A model generated the notes under the pieces. That model was given only the letters and a program-made list of their open reading frames with translations. It did no database searches and was not told the DNA's origin. Source: Diphasiastrum complanatum (lineage: Eukaryota > Streptophyta > Lycopodiopsida > Lycopodiales > Lycopodiaceae). From it: a stretch of 64,000 bases of DNA. How positions within the stretch are numbered: position 1 is the first letter of the stretch; every line of letters starts with the position of its first letter. Position numbers and translations under genes: made by a program. Positions 57,080 to 64,000 of this stretch are shown in pieces. The stretch lies in NCBI GenBank assembly GCA_029204225.1, contig CM055094.1, forward strand, positions 6,018,548 to 6,082,547, given 5' to 3'.

Positions 57080-57857
57080 ATATATTTTCTCAAGATGCTA
57101 AAAAAAGAAGACCAATCCATCCAAGAAGAACCAAACCAAGGGGGCCGAGGAGAAGGATGGAACTTCAAGTTCGAAATGCAAATACAAGAAGGACAAGTCC
57201 AAGGAGAGGTGTTTCCTTTGTGGAAAGGTGAATGAGGCTTGGAGTCTCACAAGGACTTGCAAGATTTGTCTTCAAGAGTCCATCACAACACATGTCAAAT
57301 CTTTTGAAATTTTTCATTTGGAAGTGCATTGTTTGGTTCAAGATGCAAAGATAGATATCACTTTCATGAAAGTAACTTGGATTTATTTTATGTCCTTGGA
57401 AAGTATTTTGCTTGGAACTTTAGATAAGCTCAAACTTATTGTTATGATCCAAGAGAAATCAATCAAGAATAAGGAGCAACAATCACAAAATGAAAATAGT
57501 TTCATTTATGCTATCATGTCAACTTATGAGGAACCATTTTGCTTTGAAGAGATTTTTGAATCTCAAAGGTGGATTAAGGCAATACTAGTTGAGTGTGATG
57601 CCTTAAAAGATAGCAAAATATGTTTTCCTTGTAAGCTTACATTAGTTATGAAGTCAAGGAAATGGAGATATCTTCAAAATGTAGGATCTTTTGGTTTCAA
57701 TAAGATCATGAATGATGTGTTCATTCATAAAGATGAAAATTGTCAGTTTTCAATCTTAAAGGCAAGTTGTAAGCTTCTTATGAGAATAACTGAAGCATCC
57801 AAAGTGGACACTTATATCCATAAGCAAGTAGTTAGCCCTGGACAAAGGAGTCTTTGA
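57080..57857 (+). pseudogene. patchwork copia pol related to the 59773 ORF
   Basis: A basic gag-end stretch and half a zinc knuckle (ERCFLCGK) lead into a 209-codon frame from 57228. It includes EEPFCFEEIFESQRWIKAIL and VECDALKDSKIC, which correspond to the region just before RT. The end KLLMRITEASKVDTYIHKQV matches KLLLRLSEASKVDTYILERV in the ORF at 59773. No protease, integrase core or RT catalytic motif is present. It appears to be a more decayed member of the same deleted family. Confidence 0.65.
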
Positions 57858-58197
57858 GAGGCAGAGGAGCAGTCTCGGGATCGTAAAGCTATCATGCTTT
57901 GAGAGGGAGCTAAAAAAACAAAATATTTCTGATTACAAAGCCTTGCTAGCTTTCAGCCCTTCGCCTGACGAAGATGTTCGCGAACTCGAACATCTGGAGA
58001 CACGAAACACAAAGAGTTTCGTGAACATGAAAGTCAACGATGACTAAGACGAACGGTTTGGGAACACACAATATCCATTAACGAGATTCCTTTGTGGTCT
58101 AGTATGGAAGAAGACAGACGAGATAAACGAAACTCATTCAGCACTCACGCTCCAAGGAGTATCACCAAAGATCACGCAAGTACCCAGAAGTACAATA
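57858..58197 (+). other. unassigned sequence left of the 58207 element
   Basis: No gene recognised. It is the target into which the element inserted; the counterpart resumes at 63287. Contains short inverted motifs such as gttcgcgaactcgaac. Confidence 0.35.
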
Positions 58198-58206
58198 ATC
58201 TGATCT

Positions 58207-59015
58207 TGTGAGAAATTGGCAAAATCCTAGCTTGGTATTTTTTATGATAGAAGTTTGTAAGTGAATCTCACATGTGTGGAGGATGTTCCCACGTGTGGAG
58301 AATTGTAAAGTAAATCAAAATGTTTGATATAGGGGTCTCATAGAATTTCATAGTCAAGCATTTAGGTGTAGGATGTTGATAGGGTCAAATTTGGCATAGA
58401 TGGCACATTATCCATTTCCACTTGTAATGCCAATATTGAGCCAAACTTGTGCCAATTAGAGTGTAGACAAGTGTCATGCTTTTGTTTGATGAAGCTTAAG
58501 AGGTCCAATAGGATTTAGAGGTGGAACCTTGTGAGGTCCAATAGAAAATTGAGGTGTGCTTGAATATAGTCCAATAGAATTTAGAGGTGCATGGATCAAT
58601 GGTCCAATAGGATTAAGAGGTGGCAAAGTGTGATCCAATCATAGTTAAGCATAGTAGTAGCTCATGAATCTATTAGTATCATTGTACTCCTCCTTTTGGA
58701 TCTAATTGATTTTGAGATTGAGTGGATTTTGAGTGTCATTGAATTTCTAGCTTTCTCTCTCTACCCGAGAGCTCTTGATGGTTTTTCTCTCTCTACCCGA
58801 GGAGAGCAGCTTGTTTTTACTTAGAATACTTTTGGAACACTTCCCACACGTGTGAGTGAGAGTTGGAAGTGATTGAATGCATGTAGTAGTGTGTTTTTGC
58901 CATAGAATCAAAGATAGATCTTGAATCTCAATCTAGTCTTGATCTTGGTGCATCTACACATCTTAGGAGATCACAAGTACATGTAGTGGACAATCCACAC
59001 GTGTGAAATTCAACA
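58207..59015 (+). repeat. 5' LTR with a periodic CCAAT array
   Basis: CCAAT begins at 58505, 58538, 58571, 58604 and 58635, spaced 33, 33, 33 and 31 bp, mostly within GTCCAATAGRATT units. CACACGTGTG palindromes lie at 58845-58854 and 58996-59005, and CCCACGTGTGG near 58291. Confidence 0.93.
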
Positions 59016-59028
59016 TGGTATCAGAGCC
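59016..59028 (+). promoter_or_regulatory. PBS of the 58207 element (tRNA-iMet)
   Basis: TGGTATCAGAGCC follows the LTR's terminal CA with no spacer. The leader from here to the ORF start is about 745 bp without other features. Confidence 0.93.
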
Positions 59029-59772
59029 TACCTAAGATTACCATGCATTTTGATCCATTTGAGTGAAAACTATTCATCAATCTTGAGCTAGAAATTGTCA
59101 AGGCCCATTTTCCTAGCTATCTTGTTCAATTTTGGATCAAAAGAGATCAAAAGGACATTGATTGGGTCTGACCTGGTACTGTACGGAATCAGGTGCTCAG
59201 ACACGTGTGAGGAACATCCAATTTCAGTTTGGGAGTTCTCTTTCATGTTTGATCCAAAAATCTTGCTAGATAGCTTGTTTTGAAGCTATTTTTGTCTAGT
59301 TTCTGATGCAATCAGTTTCATTCCATTTGGTTGAGCCAATCAAAAGTTATAAGCTTTTGAAGAGGGTTAGGTAGGGCACCTAGACCTGGGTGGACACATT
59401 TGGTTTGGTCAAAAGATTGCTTGTTTGATCCAAAATCACAGTTGAATGCTTACCAATCTCATCTATATGTGATCTAGGCATTGTTTTGAGATCTTAGCCA
59501 TTTTGTTTCATGCAATATCATTGTATTTGAGTCAAATTTGGTTTCTTAGTGTATTTCACACGTGCTAAGAGTGTTTGATCCTAACTTTTCCCATACTCCA
59601 TCATTTGATGTGAAGTAGATCTAGTTTTGGAGAGATTGAGATAGCTAGTGAGAATCATCTCACAGTTTGTTGCAAGATCTTGCATAGGAGATGGTAGCAC
59701 ACCATTATTGGATCCTATAGTGAGAGAGAAGCAACATTTTTTGTTCATCACTTTTATTTATCTCCACTTTAC

Positions 59773-62346
59773 ATGACTTCAATGAGTTCATACTTGTTGC
59801 AACCAAGTGAGAGATTGTCTACTTCCAATTATTCAATATGGAAGTTGAGGATGGAGTCCATCTTGATACTCCAAGATGTGATGGACATTGTACTTGGGAT
59901 TGAGGAGGAGCCTCAAGTCCTTCAAGAAGTACAAAAATACAAGAAGAGAGCTAGGATGGCTCTCCACTACATTAAGATGAATGTCTCTAATGAGATATTG
60001 AGGGAGATTGGTGATTGTTCTACATCCAAGGAAGCTTGGGATTGTCTCAAGTCCATCTATGAGGCTAAGAACACCTCTAGGCTCCTCACTCTTAGAAATC
60101 AAATATTCCAAAGTAGTCAAAAGAGTGATGAGAGTGCATCTAATTATGTTTTGAGAGTCAAGGATATTCATAGAGAGCTTGCATGTATTGGTGACTCAAT
60201 CAATCAAAGTGAGCTAGTACAAGTCATTCTCAATGGGTTGAGAGATGAATATGACAACCTTGTCCAATCCTATGCTATTAAGGAGGAGCTACCAAGTTTG
60301 GAGGCCCTTCAAAGTGTGCTTATTTCTGAAGAATCAAGACAAGAGTACAAACTCTTGATGATGGACAAGCTATCACTCAATCATGATGATGGCAAAGTTC
60401 TATTTGCCAAGCACAAAGAGAGGAGTAAGAAGCAACACCATCATTTCTCTAATGACAAAGCTAAAGACCAAGATGGAGAGGAGGAGGATACCTCTCATGC
60501 TTCTAATTCAAATCTCAAGAAGAAGATGATCAAGTGCTTTTATTGTGGCAAGAAAGGCCATTATGCCACCAATTGCTTCAAGAAGAAGAATCAACTCAAT
60601 CAAGCCAACATCACCAATGAGAAAGAAGACTATATTGCAAGTGATGGAGAAGGCTCTCTTTTGGCATCAAGCTTCTCCTCTTCCACCTTCAACAAGGATG
60701 ACTCATGGTATATTGATAGTGGAGCATCTTCACATATGTGTGGCTCCAAGCACTTTTTTTCATCTATTATGCCTTATGATGGAGTCAAGAAGACCATATA
60801 CTTTGCAAGTAAGCATGAGTGCAATATTGAAGGAGTAGGGATTATTCCCTTGAAGCTTGCATCTTCTAAAGATCTCTTTCTCAACAATGTTCTTTTTGTC
60901 CCAAAGCTTACAAAGAACATCTTAAGTGTTGGCCAACTTCTTGATAGTGGCTTTGATGTCAATTTCAATATTGACAATTGTGTGATTAAGAAGGATGGTG
61001 AGATCCTTGCATATGGATCAAGATTTGAAGGCATCTACAAATTTGATCCAAGTGAGAGTGAAAACTCTCTTGATGTTTCTTATATTTCCAATATTTCAAA
61101 GGAGGAGGATTACACAAGATGCACATATCTTCTCTCTTCAAGTATTATGGTGTATGATTATTCCTTATTATTCAAAGCATATGTTGAGAAGAAATTCTCA
61201 TTGAAGATCAAAGCTTTGAGGAGTATTGGAGCTCTTGAAGGAATAGCACCATATGAAGTTTTATTCAAGATGAAGCCTAAGGTTGATCACCTTAGTGAAC
61301 TTGGTAGTGCTTGCTTTGCATATATTCCCTTGGAAACAAGAAGGAAGGATGATCCAAGCTCATGGATCATGATTGGATACTCATCCATCAAGGAGGCCTT
61401 TAGTGTCTTTACACTCTCTATTTCAAATGTGATGGTGAATAGAGATGTCATATTGCATGAAGATTCAATCTGGGAAGTGGCCGAGATCAAGGCTTCTCAA
61501 GAAGCATCACAAGTTATCCTTTTTGAAGGTATTCAAGTTATGATGGGGCCAATGTGTGAGGAGGAGTTTCTTCTTCATATGATTTCAAGAAGATCTTCAA
61601 GATGCATGGCCGAGTCTTTATGGCTCACCTTACATGGCAAAGAGGGGCATCTTTCATGTTGTATCTACTACAACACATTCATATATGCTTCTCTTCCTTT
61701 GCTTGAAATGCTATCCTGCTTCATTGAATTTTTTGGATCTCAAAGTTCAAGAAAAGCTATACTAGTTATGTATGATGCTTATGGTATGGACATGTTTCTT
61801 GTCATTATTGACTTAGATGTGTTTCCAATACTTTTTGAAAGCAAGATATTGTATTGTCAAAAGTATACTCTTGGTTCTAGTAAGAACAAGATTGAGCTTG
61901 GTACTCACTTTTTTGAAAATCATGTTTTCACATGTTTTGAGGCAAATTGTAAACTCCTCTTGAGATTAAGTGAAGCATCCAAAGTGGACACTTACATCCT
62001 TGAGAGAGTAACTAGCCTAAAAAAGATCAAGATAGTCTTTGATATCAAGATTAGATCCATCATGGATATAGTTCATTGTATGTGGACTAGTCAAGCTAGA
62101 AATCATAATCTTGATAATCATCATTGTTTCACATCTTATGATCTTGATCTCCATGATCCTTATGAGGCTTGGAAGCCTCAGATTTCTCTATTTATGGTGC
62201 ATCCATCATGCAAGTGGAACTTTCAAGGCAAAAATCATCATCAAGCATGGAGGAAGCCCATGATAATAGTGGCATATTGGTGGAGCACTCTTCAAAGACA
62301 TTGGCAAGAGATCTCTACCAAAGAGATCTTATCATGGATATGGTGA
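59773..62346 (+). CDS. gag-protease with eroded pol, single long ORF
   Basis: From ATG 59773 the frame is open for 857 codons. Gag fills about 1-300 (MTSMSSYLLQPSERL, SNYSIWKLRMES) with a CCHC knuckle at C255-C268 (CFYCGKKGHYATNC). The protease motif WYIDSGASSHM has DSG at 315-317 and the domain continues to about 425. The integrase finger and D,D-35-E core are absent: around residue 480 KIKALRS, which normally leads into DNGGE, runs instead into IGALEGIAPYEVLFKM, the integrase C-terminal region. The last 280 residues contain no YVDD or RNase H motif; SSRKAILVMYDAY recalls the stretch before RT. Pol pieces seem to have been joined with the frame kept. A full copia polyprotein is about 1300-1450 residues. 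The tail may be translated without function. Confidence 0.88.
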   Translation: MTSMSSYLLQPSERLSTSNYSIWKLRMESILILQDVMDIVLGIEEEPQVLQEVQKYKKRARMALHYIKMNVSNEILREIGDCSTSKEAWDCLKSIYEAKNTSRLLTLRNQIFQSSQKSDESASNYVLRVKDIHRELACIGDSINQSELVQVILNGLRDEYDNLVQSYAIKEELPSLEALQSVLISEESRQEYKLLMMDKLSLNHDDGKVLFAKHKERSKKQHHHFSNDKAKDQDGEEEDTSHASNSNLKKKMIKCFYCGKKGHYATNCFKKKNQLNQANITNEKEDYIASDGEGSLLASSFSSSTFNKDDSWYIDSGASSHMCGSKHFFSSIMPYDGVKKTIYFASKHECNIEGVGIIPLKLASSKDLFLNNVLFVPKLTKNILSVGQLLDSGFDVNFNIDNCVIKKDGEILAYGSRFEGIYKFDPSESENSLDVSYISNISKEEDYTRCTYLLSSSIMVYDYSLLFKAYVEKKFSLKIKALRSIGALEGIAPYEVLFKMKPKVDHLSELGSACFAYIPLETRRKDDPSSWIMIGYSSIKEAFSVFTLSISNVMVNRDVILHEDSIWEVAEIKASQEASQVILFEGIQVMMGPMCEEEFLLHMISRRSSRCMAESLWLTLHGKEGHLSCCIYYNTFIYASLPLLEMLSCFIEFFGSQSSRKAILVMYDAYGMDMFLVIIDLDVFPILFESKILYCQKYTLGSSKNKIELGTHFFENHVFTCFEANCKLLLRLSEASKVDTYILERVTSLKKIKIVFDIKIRSIMDIVHCMWTSQARNHNLDNHHCFTSYDLDLHDPYEAWKPQISLFMVHPSCKWNFQGKNHHQAWRKPMIIVAYWWSTLQRHWQEISTKEILSWIW

Positions 62347-62472
62347 GGGTGCTGCTATGATGGATCCCTTGGCTGATCTTCACTTCCTATGCATACCAAA
62401 GGATCCACTCAAAAAGATTTACAAACTTCTCAAGTGATCTAGTACCTTTCCAAGCTACTTTTTGAGGAGGAG

Positions 62473-63281
62473 TGTGAGAAATTGGCAAAATCCTAGCTTG
62501 GTATTTTTTATGATAGAAGTTTGTAAGTGAATCTCACATGTGTGGAGGATGTTCCCACGTGTGGAGAATTGTAAAGTAAATCAAAATGTTTGATATAGGG
62601 GTCTCATAGAATTTCATAGTCAAGCATTTAGGTGTAGGATGTTGATAGGGTCAAATTTGGCATAGATGGCACATTATCCATTTCCACTTGTAATGCCAAT
62701 ATTGAGCCAAACTTGTGCCAATTAGAGTGTAGACAAGTGTCATGCTTTTGTTTGATGAAGCTTAAGAGGTCCAATAGGATTTAGAGGTGGAACCTTGTGA
62801 GGTCCAATAGAAAATTGAGGTGTGCTTGAATATAGTCCAATAGAATTTAGAGGTGCATGGATCAATGGTCCAATAGGATTAAGAGGTGGCAAAGTGTGAT
62901 CCAATCATAGTTAAGCATAGTAGTAGCTCATGAATCTATTAGTATCATTGTACTCCTCCTTTTGGATCTAATTGATTTTGAGATTGAGTGGATTTTGAGT
63001 GTCATTGAATTTCTAGCTTTCTCTCTCTACCCGAGAGCTCTTGATGGTTTTTCTCTCTCTACCCGAGGAGAGCAGCTTGTTTTTACTTAGAATACTTTTG
63101 GAACACTTCCCACACGTGTGAGTGAGAGTTGGAAGTGATTGAATGCATGTAGTAGTGTGTTTTTGCCATAGAATCAAAGATAGATCTTGAATCTCAATCT
63201 AGTCTTGATCTTGGTGCATCTACACACCTTAGGAGATCACAAGTACATGTAGTGGACAATCCACACGTGTGAAATTCAACA
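62473..63281 (+). repeat. 3' LTR of the 58207 element
   Basis: Collinear with the 5' LTR at an offset of 4266 bp, 809 bp long, one substitution noticed. The CCAAT boxes recur at 62771, 62804, 62837, 62870 and 62901. Confidence 0.93.
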
Positions 63282-63286
63282 ATCTG

Positions 63287-64000
63287 ATGGCATGATGTCA
63301 GTAGATACTCCCTGGGTCGTGGCTAATCTACCACTCTTGTAATTCTTTGGCTAGTTGTAGATGCTTCATCACTCTAATCTTAGATTTACACAAAGAGACT
63401 GTACCTACTAGATTATACTTGACATATAGATCTGAACAGAATACACATAGTGTAGTACACAAAAGTCTGGTGCTGGTAGGCAATCAAGACAAATTACAGA
63501 CAGCAACTCCGCCTGCGTGCAAGAAGAGCTCTATGTCTAGGATTAGAATATCCAACTGTTCGCTAGTGAAGTGAGACTATTACTCTGAGAGAACCGTGTT
63601 TCTCTCACACCAACGCACTGCGTGAATTCGCATGCAATTCTTGAAAAACTTTAGAAGAGAAATCAATATAGATGATTTTCTTATTGTAACTGATTTTGAA
63701 TGCGAATGCATATGCTGCTTATTTCGTATGTCTGAGTTTTTCTTGTTCTTTTGAATTCCACACTTTGGTTGAAATTATGTCGAATGTTGTATTAATTTTG
63801 TGAATGTAAATCAGTAGTCACTGACTACACTCTGGAGGACTGTAGGAGTGACTCAGCTGGTAGTGTTCAGCAGTCGCATCTGAACTCCATCCGAGTCTTG
63901 GAAGAGGAACACGATCCGCGATCGTGACTGTTTCTCAAATTCTCCTCTCGTCACTGGCTACTATTGAATATTTAAATCTTCCATAAGGTAGTCAAAGAAG
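63287..64000 (+). other. unassigned sequence to the window end
   Basis: No coding motif or LTR end recognised. Contains cgatccgcgatcgtg near 63910. It continues the target sequence interrupted by the 58207 element and may belong to a further repeat cut by the window edge. Confidence 0.35.

Larger units (their letters stand above)
58207..63281 (+). mobile_element. young non-autonomous copia element with an 857-codon ORF
   Basis: Two 809-bp LTRs (58207-59015 and 62473-63281) differ, as far as I can read, at one base (acacat versus acacac). The PBS follows the left LTR and a polypurine tract (ttgaggaggag) precedes the right one. ATCTG occurs at 58198-58202 and 63282-63286, giving a TSD, with four extra bases (ATCT) between it and the left LTR. 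The ORF keeps gag and protease but lacks an integrase core and RT, so mobilisation must have used another element's enzymes. Confidence 0.93.

Overview
This is nuclear DNA of a land plant with a large, repeat-rich genome. One intact plant-specific gene is present: a GRAS transcription factor of the SHORT-ROOT type at 36891-38387. Almost everything else is mobile DNA or its debris, mainly Ty1/copia LTR retrotransposons with some Ty3/gypsy. The SHORT-ROOT type fits a vascular plant, but the sequence does not let me name the lineage. Nothing prokaryotic or organellar was seen.

Layout. 1-4117 is anonymous AT-rich DNA with small tandem repeats, a four-unit CCATGGN palindrome, a 21-bp-stem hairpin repeat and three GC-rich palindromic boxes. 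4118-12774 is a decayed plus-strand copia element (A) that carries four PBS-like units in tandem behind its LTR. It was interrupted by an antisense gag fragment (8329-8620) and by a complete, internally deleted copia (9236-12535, TSD GTTAT). 13280-19437 is a very young minus-strand copia (B): 682-bp LTRs that look identical, TSD GGTCG, and a polyprotein broken by a single TAG. 19540-33620 is a graveyard of gypsy and copia pieces with two long (GA)n tracts. 33621-39540 is the low-copy island with the SHORT-ROOT gene. 39550-41035 is another copia remnant.

41202-54475 is the most unusual part. It does not look like an LTR element. It holds several partial copies, in both orientations, of a set of intron-bearing genes I do not recognise (called A, C and D here), together with two diverged histone H3 pseudogenes. 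Twice, an H3 pseudogene is transcribed away from a gene A copy. The space between them carries a TATA box facing each way, each preceded by an ACACGTGT/ACATGTG box. Genes A and C lie tail to tail in two copies that are inverted relative to each other. This arrangement suggests a large mobile or virus-derived unit that carries its own histone H3, but no termini were found, so that remains inference. A Ty3/gypsy LTR with leader (49535 to about 51435) interrupts the block.

54484-64000 returns to copia. It includes a degenerate minus-strand copy and a young non-autonomous element (58207-63281). That element's 857-codon ORF keeps gag and protease but has lost the integrase core and reverse transcriptase, and its LTR holds five CCAAT boxes spaced 31-33 bp apart.

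Most translated ORFs in the window start at TTG, GTG or CTG or are shadow frames, so start codons were re-chosen here. Coordinates of decayed pieces are approximate to about 10-30 bp unless TSDs or LTR ends fix them.
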